Shown here one piece after another: positions 1-9,467 of a DNA stretch of 64,000 nt. Location: contig SVNT01000001.1 of assembly GCA_015066785.1 (NCBI GenBank), positions 1 to 64,000 on the forward strand, written 5' to 3'. Source of the DNA: Ruminococcus sp. (GTDB lineage: Bacteria > Bacillota > Clostridia > Oscillospirales > Ruminococcaceae). The position numbers and the translations under genes are program-made. Position 1 is the stretch's first letter; the number at the start of each line of letters is the position of its first letter. The notes under the pieces were generated by a model. The model worked only from the letters and a program-made list of their open reading frames with translations, made no database searches and was not told the origin of the DNA.

Positions 1-156
1 CCTTACCAACGACTTTGGATGGTTCAGCAATGACGCAAAGGCATCAAAGTATTCATACCATTCATCGGTATCTTGACTTTCGGAAATGATTTTATCAGCA
101 ATGGCACAAGCATATTTGTCATCTTTTTCTGTTAACTTTGCAATTATACCCTGCAT
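1..156 (-). CDS. Hypothetical protein, N-terminal part, cut by window edge
   Basis: Reading from an ATG at 156 towards the window edge gives 52 codons without a stop, beginning MQGIIAKLTEKDDKYACAIA. A good Shine-Dalgarno (GGAGG, 166-170 on the complement) sits just upstream, and a promoter with good spacing is at 195-223. The peptide is helical and acidic and recalls small HEAT-like proteins of clostridia, some of which carry the label SufBD-like; that resemblance is from memory and weak. The rest of the gene lies outside the window, so no function is assigned. Confidence 0.6.
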   Translation of the reverse strand, partial: MQGIIAKLTEKDDKYACAIADKIISESQDTDEWYEYFDAFASLLNHPKSLVR

Positions 157-194
157 AGAAACTCGCCTCCAAATTCTTATTTATCGCTCAGTTT

Positions 195-223
195 ACTTTA
201 TCATATTTTTTCGCCGCTTTCAA
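195..223 (-). promoter_or_regulatory. Promoter of the partial gene, copy 1 of a duplicated promoter
   Basis: On the minus strand TTGAAA (218-223), a 17-bp spacer and TAAAGT (195-200). The same arrangement, with shared flanking bases before the -35 and after the -10, recurs at 999-1027 before the next gene. Confidence 0.6.
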
Positions 224-288
224 CGCATAGTGAAACTGACGAAGATAACATCCATCAGTCCAAAAGTAAATTGGGTCGGATAATCTTC

Positions 289-963
289 CTACAACACGCC
301 GAACAAGATAAATCCCACGGTATTTATCGCAAAATTCGCAAACATATGGACAAACCAGGAGGGATATATGTTGTCGTTTGACTCGTTGAGATAATTGAAG
401 ATGCATCCGCCTGCAATAAGTCCGAAAAGCAACAGCATTAAAGCCCATATGTCGAACATACCGACAAGCATACCGATATGATACACTGCAAATAAAGAGG
501 AAGAAAATATGTAAGCTACTTTTCGGGATGTGTGTTTTTTAAGTGTTATAAAGCCAAATCCCCTGAAGAAGAATTCTTCGAGAAATGAATTCATAAGCGA
601 AATATATAACGAAACATAGATGAAATTATTTGCTGTAATCCCCATACCTTCAGTCAGGCTGGAGGTTACATTGGAAAAATCGATTATGTTTCTTGTAAGG
701 AAATAACCTCCCACTATAACCGCATATACGCCGACGCCGAGTAATAAGGCTTTGAAAATTCCGCCTTTTTTGAAAATGAACAGCTTTTTGAAATCATTGA
801 ACGCTTCCTTGTTTCTTGCAAAGAAGAGCATCGGCAGGGCTAAAAAGAAAAGAATTTTAATCGGTATCTTGACAAAATAATTGGGGTGTATGAAAGCGTC
901 GATTAAAGTAATTGCAATCGAAAACAAAAGAACCGATAACATTATGGATATCTTCTTGCTCAT
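289..963 (-). CDS. CPBP family intramembrane metalloprotease
   Basis: A 224-residue polytopic membrane protein with the CPBP (CAAX protease / bacteriocin-processing) signature: motif 1 EEFFFRG at residues 129-135 (EExxxR), motif 2 with H162 in AVYHIG, and motif 3 H206MFAN210. These are the expected glutamate and histidine ligands of the zinc site within the membrane. About six hydrophobic segments flank them. In Gram-positives such proteins process peptides or act in bacteriocin self-immunity; the substrate here is unknown and no bacteriocin gene is adjacent. It has its own promoter at 999-1027, a near copy of that of the next gene. The start at 963 follows a weak AAGGAA ribosome site. Confidence 0.85.
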   Translation of the reverse strand: MSKKISIMLSVLLFSIAITLIDAFIHPNYFVKIPIKILFFLALPMLFFARNKEAFNDFKKLFIFKKGGIFKALLLGVGVYAVIVGGYFLTRNIIDFSNVTSSLTEGMGITANNFIYVSLYISLMNSFLEEFFFRGFGFITLKKHTSRKVAYIFSSSLFAVYHIGMLVGMFDIWALMLLLFGLIAGGCIFNYLNESNDNIYPSWFVHMFANFAINTVGFILFGVL

Positions 964-998
964 AGTGGAATTCCTTTCGTTATTTATCGTTCAGTTTC

Positions 999-1027
999 AC
1001 TTTATCATATTTTACCGTTCACGTCAA
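999..1027 (-). promoter_or_regulatory. Promoter of the CPBP gene, copy 2 of a duplicated promoter
   Basis: Minus strand TTGACG (1022-1027), 17-bp spacer, TAAAGT (999-1004), followed by a stretch almost identical to that after copy 1 (GAAACTGAACGATAAATAA against AAACTGAGCGATAAATAA). Confidence 0.6.
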
Positions 1028-1040
1028 CGCAGGCATGCGC

Positions 1041-1078
1041 ATAAAAAATCCCCCGAAGTCATAACAGCTTCGGGGGAT
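1041..1078 (-). terminator. Rho-independent terminator of carB
   Basis: An 11-bp perfect stem (1048-1058 with 1068-1078, CCCCCGAAG arm) with a 9-base loop. Read on the minus strand it is followed by six T residues (1042-1047). It lies 5 bp after the carB stop. Confidence 0.9.
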
Positions 1079-1082
1079 ATGA

Positions 1083-4000
1083 TTATTCTGTGATTTCGCT
1101 GTGGAATTCCTGAAGTGACTTGAGTGTCTTGTCCTGTCCGTTCTTGATGGACTTGATTCCCTCAAGGGTAGCCTTCGCGGCAGCCATTGTAGTCACATAG
1201 AACACACGCTTACGGATAGCGTTCTTACGGATGTAGCTGTCATCGTCTGTTCCTTCCTGGTCGTCGGGAGTGTTGATGATGATGTCAATCTTTCCGTTTG
1301 TGATAGCGTCGAGAATATTAGGACGACCTTCCTTGAGCTTGCAGATTTTTTCTGCAGGAATTCCGTGGCTCTTGAGGAGTGCGAAAGTTCCGCCTGTTGC
1401 GATGATGTTGAATCCGCATTCAGCAAAGCCCTTTGCAATATCAACAACCTCAGGCTTGTCGGAGTCGTTTACACTGATAAGCACTGTTCCCGAGAGAGCG
1501 ATTTTTGTCTGTGTAGCTTCCTGTGCCTTGTAGTATGCTTCGCCGAAGTTGTCGGAAATTCCGAGAACTTCACCTGTCGAACGCATTTCGGGTCCGAGGA
1601 GGGGGTCAACTTCAGGGAACATATTGAAGGGGAATACAGCTTCCTTTACGCCGTAGTGGCTGAACTTCTTTTCCTTGAGCTCAGGTACGGGTGAAGGCGA
1701 ATTTGTAAGAGGTGCTGTGATAATCTTTGTTGCAAGGTTTACCATCTTGATGTTGCAGACCTTTGATACGAGAGGAACTGTTCTTGATGCACGGGGGTTA
1801 GCCTCGAGAACATAAACCTTTCCGTCTTCGATAGCATACTGCATATTCATAAGACCACGAACGTTCATTTCCTTCGCAATCTTTGTTGTGTATTCCTTGA
1901 TTGTTGCGATATTTTCCTCTGAAATGTTGAGAGAGGGGAGAATACAAGCAGAGTCGCCTGAGTGGATACCTGCAAGCTCGATATGTTCCATAACAGCGGG
2001 AACAAATACGTTTTCTCCGTCGCTGATAGCGTCAGCCTCACATTCCATAGCGTTGTGAAGGAATCTGTCTATAAGGATAGGTCTGTCGGGAGTAACTCCT
2101 ACTGCGGCAGCCATATAAATTCTGAGGTTTTCGGGTGTGTGTACAACTTCCATTCCACGACCGCCGAGAACATACGAAGGACGAACCATTACGGGATATC
2201 CGATTCTCTCTGCAATTTCGAGAGCGTCATCAACGGTAACAGCCATACCTGATTCGGGCATCGGAATTTCGAGCTTGTCCATCATAGCACGGAACAAATC
2301 TCTGTCCTCTGCAAAGTCGATGGTTTCGGGTGTTGTTCCGAGAATATTCACGCCTGCTTTCTTGAGGTCAGCCGCAAGGTTGAGGGGAGTCTGTCCGCCG
2401 AACTGTGCGATAACGCCGATAGGCTTTTCCTTTTCGTGAATTGAAAGTACATCTTCGAGAGTAAGGGGTTCGAAGTAGAGCTTGTCTGAGGTGTCGTAGT
2501 CTGTTGAAACAGTTTCGGGGTTACAGTTTACCATGATTGTTTCAAACCCAAGCTCACGGAGAGCCTTTGCAGCGTGAACACAGCAGTAGTCGAATTCAAT
2601 ACCCTGACCGATTCTGTTGGGGCCTGAACCGAGAATCATAATCTTCTGCTTGTCGGAAGATTCTGTCTTATCTTCGATGTTGTATGAAGAATAGTAGTAT
2701 GCAGCGTCTTCTGTTCCGCTTACATGGAGCTTGTCCCACGCCTCTGTAATGCCGTAAGAAATTCTTGCATTTCTGATGTCTTCTTCGGGGAGTTCAAGAA
2801 TTTTTGCAAGGTAGTTGTCGGCAAAACCGTTCTTCTTTGCAGAGAGCATAGCTTCCTTTGAAGGAATCTTGCCCTTGTTTTCGATGAGTGCGTTTTCTTC
2901 GTCAACGAGTTCCTTCATCTGTTCGATAAAGTACTTCTTGATTTTTGTGAGTTCGAAGAGTTCGTCAACAGTAGCGCCCTTGCGGAGTGCTTCGTACATG
3001 ATGAACTGACGTTCCGATGTAGGAACATGGAGCTTTCTGATGAGTTCCTTCTTTGAAAGCTCGTTGTAGTTGTTTGCATATCCGAGACCGAAACGGCCCT
3101 TTTCGAGAGAACGTATTGCCTTCTGGAATGCTTCCTTGTATGTCTTACCGATGCTCATTACTTCGCCGACGGCACGCATCTGTGTGCCGAGCTTGTCTTC
3201 TGCATTCTTGAACTTTTCGAATGCCCAGCGAGCAAACTTGATAACGACATAGTCAGCGTCGGGAACATACTTATCGAGAGTACCGTACTTTCCGCAGGGG
3301 ATATCTGCGAGTGTGAGCCCTGTTGCGAGCTTTGCTGATACAAGTGCAATCGGGAAGCCTGTTGCCTTGGATGCGAGAGCGGATGAACGTGATGTTCTCG
3401 GGTTGATTTCGATAACGATGATTCTTCCTGTTTCGGGGTTGCGGGCAAACTGTACGTTAGTACCGCCGATAACTTCGATAGCGTCAACAATCTTGTAAGC
3501 CTGACGCTGAAGTTCCTTCTGAACATCTTCTGCTATTGTAATCATAGGAGCAGAGCAGAAGCTGTCACCTGTGTGAACGCCGAGGGGGTCGATGTTTTCG
3601 ATGAAACATACTGTAATCATAGCGCCTGTCTTGTCACGGACAACTTCGACCTCGAGTTCTTCCCAGCCGAGTACCGATTCTTCAACGAGAACCTGTCCCA
3701 CGAGAGATGCCTGGAGTCCTCTTGCGCATACTGTCTTGAGTTCTTCTGTGTTGTATACAAGTCCGCCACCTGTACCGCCCATTGTGTATGCGGGACGGAG
3801 AACAACGGGGTATCCGAGCTTGTCTGCAATAGCGAGAGCTTCTTCTACTGTGTAAGCAACCTCACTGCGAGCCATTTCGATTCCGAGACTGTCCATAGTC
3901 TTCTTGAATTCTACACGGTCTTCACCACGTTCGATAGCGTCAACCTTTACGCCGATAACTTCGACATTGTATTTTTTGAGTGTGCCGAGCTTGTCAAGCT

Positions 4001-4295
4001 CTGAACAGAGGTTGAGTCCCGACTGTCCGCCGAGGTTGGGGAGAAGCCAGTCAGGGCGTTCCTTTTCGATGATTTCTGTAAGACGCTCTGCGTTGAGAGG
4101 CTCAATATAAGTAATGTCTGCGATTTCAGGGTCTGTCATAATCGTTGCAGGGTTTGAGTTTACGAGCACGATTTCGTGACCGAGAGCCCTGAGCGCTTTA
4201 CAAGCCTGTGTTCCCGAATAGTCGAATTCGCAGGCCTGTCCGATGATGATAGGACCGGAACCGATAATAAGTACTTTTTTGCGTTCATTTGCCAT
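1083..4295 (-). CDS. carB: Carbamoyl-phosphate synthase large subunit
   Basis: A full-length (1070 aa) CarB. It makes carbamoyl phosphate from bicarbonate, ammonia and two ATP for pyrimidine and arginine synthesis, using ammonia tunnelled from the CarA glutaminase. The sequence shows the duplicated architecture: first synthetase half beginning KVLIIGSGPIIIGQACEFDY, second half beginning KIMILGSGPNRIGQGIEFDY near residue 556, each with an ATP-grasp domain (QASLVGQVLVEESVLGWEE; GRGMEVV), and a C-terminal MGS-like allosteric domain from about residue 940 (VDIAKGFAECGFNIIATGGT). The ribosome site AGGAG lies about 12 bp upstream. No carA is adjacent: the upstream neighbour is the divergent phage-derived island. 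It is monocistronic with its own terminator. Confidence 0.97.
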   Translation of the reverse strand: MANERKKVLIIGSGPIIIGQACEFDYSGTQACKALRALGHEIVLVNSNPATIMTDPEIADITYIEPLNAERLTEIIEKERPDWLLPNLGGQSGLNLCSELDKLGTLKKYNVEVIGVKVDAIERGEDRVEFKKTMDSLGIEMARSEVAYTVEEALAIADKLGYPVVLRPAYTMGGTGGGLVYNTEELKTVCARGLQASLVGQVLVEESVLGWEELEVEVVRDKTGAMITVCFIENIDPLGVHTGDSFCSAPMITIAEDVQKELQRQAYKIVDAIEVIGGTNVQFARNPETGRIIVIEINPRTSRSSALASKATGFPIALVSAKLATGLTLADIPCGKYGTLDKYVPDADYVVIKFARWAFEKFKNAEDKLGTQMRAVGEVMSIGKTYKEAFQKAIRSLEKGRFGLGYANNYNELSKKELIRKLHVPTSERQFIMYEALRKGATVDELFELTKIKKYFIEQMKELVDEENALIENKGKIPSKEAMLSAKKNGFADNYLAKILELPEEDIRNARISYGITEAWDKLHVSGTEDAAYYYSSYNIEDKTESSDKQKIMILGSGPNRIGQGIEFDYCCVHAAKALRELGFETIMVNCNPETVSTDYDTSDKLYFEPLTLEDVLSIHEKEKPIGVIAQFGGQTPLNLAADLKKAGVNILGTTPETIDFAEDRDLFRAMMDKLEIPMPESGMAVTVDDALEIAERIGYPVMVRPSYVLGGRGMEVVHTPENLRIYMAAAVGVTPDRPILIDRFLHNAMECEADAISDGENVFVPAVMEHIELAGIHSGDSACILPSLNISEENIATIKEYTTKIAKEMNVRGLMNMQYAIEDGKVYVLEANPRASRTVPLVSKVCNIKMVNLATKIITAPLTNSPSPVPELKEKKFSHYGVKEAVFPFNMFPEVDPLLGPEMRSTGEVLGISDNFGEAYYKAQEATQTKIALSGTVLISVNDSDKPEVVDIAKGFAECGFNIIATGGTFALLKSHGIPAEKICKLKEGRPNILDAITNGKIDIIINTPDDQEGTDDDSYIRKNAIRKRVFYVTTMAAAKATLEGIKSIKNGQDKTLKSLQEFHSEITE

Positions 4296-4346
4296 TTGCC
4301 AACACTCTCCTATAAGTTTTTTCGCTGATTAATTTTTATCTTTCCT

Positions 4347-4352
4347 ATTATA
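4347..4352 (-). promoter_or_regulatory. carB: Likely carB promoter, extended -10
   Basis: On the minus strand TGATATAAT gives an extended -10 (TATAAT at 4347-4352). The -35 position has only TTTTCA. It is 51 bp before the carB start. I see no obvious PyrR attenuator in the short leader. Confidence 0.5.
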
Positions 4353-4619
4353 TCACAAAATGTTTGCTTTGAAAACTATTATTTTTTTTACTTTTTGTAC
4401 TATTTTTAATAATAAACTATGTATTTTAGGCATTTATCGACGCTGTAGAAAATTTATCTGAAAATTTGTGCAAAATGACTAACGAAAAAATGGCAGAAAG
4501 TTGCACGTCTGCGTGCAACTTTTCGGCAAAACGGAATTGATATATGAGGGGACTTTTCAGCAGAGGAATATCCCCGTGGCGTTCAGAGGGCGCCGAAAAT
4601 AAAAAAGGAGGAATAACGG
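4353..4619. other. Intergenic region between carB and the phage-derived island
   Basis: AT-rich, no open frame of note. It holds an 11-bp inverted repeat (4497-4507 with 4512-4522, arm AAAGTTGCACG, 4-base loop) that could be a terminator remnant or binding site; it lacks a clear T-tract. A strong ribosome site AAGGAGG (4605-4611) precedes the first island gene. No clear promoter or attachment site was found by eye. Confidence 0.5.
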
Positions 4620-6035
<1,416 letters not shown>

Positions 6036-6038
6036 TGT

Positions 6039-6299
6039 ATGAAAATTCTTATTGATGAAAACGGAGTTGTAAGGGCGTGGCAGGTTGTCGGCAGTGGATT
6101 CGGCGAGACGAACTACACGACCGTCAGGGTGGATAAAATTCCCGAAGAGGTAAGGGAAAATCCGAGAAAGTATTGCTATATCGAAGGGGAGTATGTCGAC
6201 AATCCCGATTACGCCGAACCTGCAAAACAGCTTTCCGAATTGGACAAGCTGGCACTTGCGGTTGCAGAGCTTGCCGAAATCATTGCTGGAGGTGTGTAG
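6039..6299 (+). CDS. Small phage tail-associated hypothetical protein
   Basis: An 86-residue protein beginning MKILIDENGVVRAWQVVGSG, with a C-terminal amphipathic helix (LSELDKLALAVAELAEIIAG). Proteins of this shape commonly follow tail-fibre genes in clostridial prophages. The start sits 7 bp after an AGGGGG ribosome site that overlaps the end of the upstream gene. Its role is not known; it may be a fibre chaperone or connector, which is only inference from position. Confidence 0.65.
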   Translation: MKILIDENGVVRAWQVVGSGFGETNYTTVRVDKIPEEVRENPRKYCYIEGEYVDNPDYAEPAKQLSELDKLALAVAELAEIIAGGV

Positions 6300-6300
6300 T

Positions 6301-6426
6301 ATGGCAGAATTATATCGTATGCTTATGAAAAAAGGTCTTATGACAATAATCGATGTTCCGATGAGATGGCGTGAGGAAGTTCTTTCGATACTGGTGACAG
6401 AAAATGAAGAAAACCGAGTTCAGTAA
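6301..6426 (+). CDS. CD1375-type small phage protein
   Basis: A 41-residue protein (MAELYRMLMKKGLMTIIDVP...). The pattern LY-x-L-x-KGL-x-TI-x-DVP-x-x-x-REEV matches the small CD1375-like proteins found between tail-fibre and holin genes in clostridial phages. The ribosome site GGAGGTG (6288-6294) is 6 bp before the ATG. Its 3' end overlaps the next gene by 23 bp. Function unknown; family match is from memory. Confidence 0.6.
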   Translation: MAELYRMLMKKGLMTIIDVPMRWREEVLSILVTENEENRVQ

Positions 6427-6739
6427 AATCGTCATTATCTGCTTTTTCGTCGCAAGTCTTGTCTACACGGCGTTATCATACATCCTTGCGTTCTGTGGTC
6501 TGAACACCGTCGAGGGTCTTTCACAGACCATTGTCCAGACCATGTGGGGCGTGTCGGGAATTTCGTTCATCTGCTATGCAGGGCAGAACGGTATCCGTGC
6601 GTGGAGCAAGAACAAGTGGCTTGCAAAGGCACAGCTTAAAAGCGAGGAGGTGAGTGCGGTATATGGCAACAGCTACACAGCGACAGGAATTTCTTTCGAG
6701 GATTGTACCGTTAGCGACAGCCGATATGAAGACTACTAA
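6404..6739 (+). CDS. Holin-like small membrane protein, probably 3' extended
   Basis: A 111-residue frame with two hydrophobic segments (about residues 8-32 and 38-60) and a lysine-rich stretch after them, the layout of small phage holin or holin-associated membrane proteins. GGTGA lies 6 bp before the ATG. From about residue 84 the frame runs through the start of the endolysin gene and overlaps it by 77 bp. That tail (SAVYGNSYTATGISFEDC...) looks like out-of-frame readthrough, so the ancestral stop near 6650 may have been lost. It would act in the cytoplasmic membrane, letting the endolysin reach the wall. Confidence 0.6.
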   Translation: MKKTEFSKIVIICFFVASLVYTALSYILAFCGLNTVEGLSQTIVQTMWGVSGISFICYAGQNGIRAWSKNKWLAKAQLKSEEVSAVYGNSYTATGISFEDCTVSDSRYEDY

Positions 6740-7235
6740 AATCCTTGCAAGTCTTACGATTGCACAGGCAATTTTGGAGAGCGGCTGGGGACTTTCGGGA
6801 CTTACAAAGCGTAGCAACAATCTTTTCGGCATCAAGGGAAAGGGAGTTGCCTCCAAGACTTTCGAGTATATCAATGGCAAGAGGGTTGATATAACCGATA
6901 ACTTCAAAGCCTATCCCGACTGGGAAACTTCCGTCGCCGACCACAGCGGACTTTTTCTCCGCCTGCCGAGGTATCATAATTTAATCGGAGAAACCGACTA
7001 CAAGGAGGCCTGCCGCAAGGTTCAGGCTGACGGTTACGCTACCGCACCCAACTACGCCGAGGTACTCATCAGGCTGATAGAACAGTACAAGCTCTATCAG
7101 TATGATGTTCAGCCAAAGCTGAAGAAATATCGTGTGGTATTCCCTTACATATCCACAAAGGGAGAATGTGAAAGCATCATCAGATGGGTGCAGAGGAATG
7201 CAAAATACACCGCAATAATCGAGGAGGAAAAGTAA
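6663..7235 (+). CDS. Endolysin, N-acetylglucosaminidase (GH73/FlgJ-like)
   Basis: A 190-residue lysin. The N-terminal 150 residues match the glucosaminidase fold: ILASLTIAQAILESGWG with the catalytic glutamate at residue 39, then SNNLFGIKG and the WETSVADHSGLF and YATAPNYAEVLIRLIEQYKLY motifs typical of this family. It cuts the glycan backbone of peptidoglycan. A short C-terminal segment of about 40 residues could be a small wall-binding unit. No signal peptide is visible, consistent with holin-dependent release. AGGAGG at 6645-6650 is 12 bp before the ATG at 6663 and 3 bp before a GTG at 6654, so the start is slightly uncertain. Its stop overlaps the next start (TAATG). Confidence 0.88.
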   Translation: MATATQRQEFLSRIVPLATADMKTTKILASLTIAQAILESGWGLSGLTKRSNNLFGIKGKGVASKTFEYINGKRVDITDNFKAYPDWETSVADHSGLFLRLPRYHNLIGETDYKEACRKVQADGYATAPNYAEVLIRLIEQYKLYQYDVQPKLKKYRVVFPYISTKGECESIIRWVQRNAKYTAIIEEEK

Positions 7236-7456
7236 TGAAAATCGACTGGACAAAGAAACTTTCATCCCGAAAATTCTGGGCGGCGGTGGTCGGATTTGTG
7301 ACCGCCGTTCTCGTTGCCCTGAATTATTCACAGCTTGAAATCGAGCAGGTTGCCGCCATAATCACAGGTGCGGGAACTCTCATCGCCTACATATTCGCAG
7401 AGGGATATGTCGATGGAAAGAGAGCCGAGAGCGAGGGGGAGTTTTCCGATGAATGA
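7235..7456 (+). CDS. Phage holin
   Basis: A 73-residue protein beginning MKIDWTKKLSSRKFWAAVVG, with two transmembrane segments (about 13-32 and 38-58) and a charged acidic tail. The KxxWxxKLSSRKFWAA opening is typical of small Firmicute phage holins. The start overlaps the endolysin stop by one base, so translation is probably coupled, and the stop overlaps the next gene by 8 bp. The predicted job is timed pore formation for endolysin release. Confidence 0.75.
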   Translation: MKIDWTKKLSSRKFWAAVVGFVTAVLVALNYSQLEIEQVAAIITGAGTLIAYIFAEGYVDGKRAESEGEFSDE

Positions 7457-7640
7457 CGAAAAGCAGTGCCCCTGCCAGACGGTAATCGATTTGCAGAACA
7501 AAACCGCCGAGCAGGAGAAACGCCTCAACGACGGGAATGTGAACTTCGCTGTAATAAACACGAAGCTCAATCTCATTATGGCAGTTATGGGTGCTATCGG
7601 AACAGCGCTTGTCGGCGTTATTGTCAAAATGCTGATGTAG
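7449..7640 (+). CDS. XhlA-like holin-associated protein
   Basis: A 63-residue protein with a hydrophilic coiled-coil front half (VIDLQNKTAEQEKRLNDGN) and one C-terminal membrane segment (about 43-60, IMAVMGAIGTALVGVIVKML). This is the layout of hemolysin XhlA, which in Bacillus PBSX works with the XhlB holin. It overlaps the previous gene by 8 bp and is followed at once by a strong terminator, closing the lysis cassette. Confidence 0.65.
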   Translation: MNDEKQCPCQTVIDLQNKTAEQEKRLNDGNVNFAVINTKLNLIMAVMGAIGTALVGVIVKMLM

Positions 7641-7647
7641 CGCAATA

Positions 7648-7680
7648 AAAAAGCGGAAGGTGATAACCTTCCGCTTTTTG
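7648..7680. terminator. Bidirectional terminator between lysis cassette and SulP gene
   Basis: A 10-bp stem (7651-7660 with 7667-7676, AAGCGGAAGG arm) with flanking A and T runs on both sides, so it can end both the plus-strand cassette and the minus-strand transporter gene. Confidence 0.9.
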
Positions 7681-7683
7681 CGT

Positions 7684-9324
7684 TTAATCTCCGAGTTCGA
7701 GAAGAACTTCATTTGTACTCCAGTAGAAATACTTTTCACCGATGGTTTCGGAAAATCCGAGGCGTGAGAACATCTTCATTACATCCGGCTGAACGCAGGT
7801 AAAGTATACTGTCTTGCCCTCGTCGTGAAGCTGCATACAGAGGGATTCGAGCGCCTGCACTCCCGAAATATCGGCGAATGTAACGCCTCTCATCGAGAAG
7901 ATGAAAATCTCCTTGTTGTCGTGTTCCGAGAGCTTTTGTTCGAGCTTGCCCGTTGTTCCGAAGTAAAGAGGCCCTGTTATATAAATAACGCTTGTCTTCT
8001 TGTGATTTTCATTGTATTTTGTAGCGTCGGAGAGCTTTTTCGGGTCGATATCACTTGTTGTAATCTGAATGTCGGAAACCTTGATTACAAAAAGTATGAG
8101 CGAGAACGAAATTCCGATTACAATAGCAATTGTAAGGTCGAATACAACCGTTGCCGCCATTGTTATAAGGAACTGCGAAATCGCAGACTTTATCTTCTTG
8201 CCGAAGATGTCCTTGATTACGTGCCATTCGTTCATTCTCCATGCTGTTACAATAAGAACTCCCGCAAGTGCGGAAAGAGGAATTTTTGACATTACTCCGC
8301 CGAGAACGAACATCGAAAGAAGAAGCACTCCCGAATGAACAACGCTTGTAAGACGTGTCTGTCCGCCTGCCTTGATTGCCACGCTTGTACGGGCAATTGC
8401 GGCTGTTGCGGGAACTCCCCCGAAGAAGGGGATTATCATATTGCCGATACCCTGAGCCACAAGCTCACGGTCAGCGTCGAGCTTTTCGTTTTTCATTCGT
8501 CCTGCCGAAGCACCGCACAAAAGGCTTTCGATGAGTCCGAGTGCCGCAATACTTATTGCAGGTGCTATCAACGATTCAACTGTCTTGAGGTCGAACATAT
8601 CGAATGTAAGTCTGTCCTGAAGGAAGAGCGTTTTCGGAATTTCACCGACAACATTCACGTCAAATCCGACTATCATATTTACCGCTGTTGCGAGGATAAT
8701 AGCCACAAGCGATGACGGAAGAACGGCGTTTGCTTTCTTTGGGTAAACAGCCATGAAAAGAATTACCGCAAGCCCGATTATCAGCGAGGTTACATTCACG
8801 CTCTGCGGAGTTGTGAAGTAGCTTACGATTTTTTCAATCGTTGTAGTTCCGCTTCCTGTAAGCCCCGAAAGATTGTCAATCTGTCCGAGTGCGATGATAA
8901 TTGCAATACCCGAGGTAAAGCCTGTTATTACAGGCACGGGAATGAAGGATACCAGCGCCCCCATTTTGAAAAGTCCTGCGAGGAGCAATATCACTCCCGA
9001 TATAAAGCAGGCGATGAACACGCCTTTTATCCCGTATTTTACAACGAGTGTTGCGAGGATTGCAGTCATTGCTCCCGTAGGGCCGCTTATCTGATACGAG
9101 CCGCCCGATAATCCGCCGATTACAACACCTGCGAGGATTGCGGTTACAAGACCTGCGGCTGCGGTAGCGCCCGAGCTTACACCGAATGCAAGCGCAAGGG
9201 GGAGAGCAACTGCGGCAACAGTAACTCCCGCAAGGAGATCCATACCGAATTTTTTTCCGTTGTATCCTGAAAATTCTGACTTGAGTGATTTTCCGAAATT
9301 CTTGAAAAGTGACACAATAACCAT
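7684..9324 (-). CDS. SulP family anion transporter with STAS domain
   Basis: A 546-residue SLC26/SulP permease. The membrane part (about residues 25-420) begins with the typical LLAGVTVAAVALPLALAFG and GLSGGSYQISGPTGAM sequences of transmembrane segments 1 and 3. A cytosolic STAS domain follows (about 440-540, SVIYITGPLYFG and FADISGVQAL). Family members carry sulfate, bicarbonate or dicarboxylates; the substrate cannot be read from sequence. With metY and cysK nearby sulfate is possible, but no sulfate-reduction gene is present here. Promoter at 9358-9386. The ribosome site is poor (AGAAAG). Confidence 0.93.
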   Translation of the reverse strand: MVIVSLFKNFGKSLKSEFSGYNGKKFGMDLLAGVTVAAVALPLALAFGVSSGATAAAGLVTAILAGVVIGGLSGGSYQISGPTGAMTAILATLVVKYGIKGVFIACFISGVILLLAGLFKMGALVSFIPVPVITGFTSGIAIIIALGQIDNLSGLTGSGTTTIEKIVSYFTTPQSVNVTSLIIGLAVILFMAVYPKKANAVLPSSLVAIILATAVNMIVGFDVNVVGEIPKTLFLQDRLTFDMFDLKTVESLIAPAISIAALGLIESLLCGASAGRMKNEKLDADRELVAQGIGNMIIPFFGGVPATAAIARTSVAIKAGGQTRLTSVVHSGVLLLSMFVLGGVMSKIPLSALAGVLIVTAWRMNEWHVIKDIFGKKIKSAISQFLITMAATVVFDLTIAIVIGISFSLILFVIKVSDIQITTSDIDPKKLSDATKYNENHKKTSVIYITGPLYFGTTGKLEQKLSEHDNKEIFIFSMRGVTFADISGVQALESLCMQLHDEGKTVYFTCVQPDVMKMFSRLGFSETIGEKYFYWSTNEVLLELGD

Positions 9325-9357
9325 TCTTTCTGTATAAAGTAGTAAATAACCTTAATA

Positions 9358-9386
9358 ATTTTACTCCCGTGATAAAGAGGTGTCAA
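9358..9386 (-). promoter_or_regulatory. SulP gene promoter
   Basis: Minus strand TTGACA (9381-9386), 17-bp spacer, TAAAAT (9358-9363). Two TTTTCAAC motifs on the same strand (9401-9408 and 9420-9427) lie just upstream of the -35. Confidence 0.75.
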
Positions 9387-9433
9387 GTAGAAATATGACG
9401 GTTGAAAACTCTTAAAAATGTTGAAAATACATA

Positions 9434-9463
9434 ATGCCGCACCCACAGAAGAGGATGCGGCAT
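9434..9463 (-). terminator. Probable terminator of the MATE gene
   Basis: Inverted repeat ATGCCGCA (9434-9441) with TGCGGCAT (9456-9463), 5 bp after the MATE stop. On the minus strand it is followed by a broken T-rich run, so it is weaker than others in the window. Confidence 0.55.
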
Positions 9464-9467
9464 ATTT

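Noticed and set aside
3573..4004. A 143-residue plus-strand frame inside carB, and many similar ones in both strands of carB
   Set aside because: They are antisense shadows of a canonical full-length gene with no ribosome sites.
4497..4522. Phage attachment site
   Set aside because: The inverted repeat has no second copy at the other end of the island and no tRNA or integrase is near.
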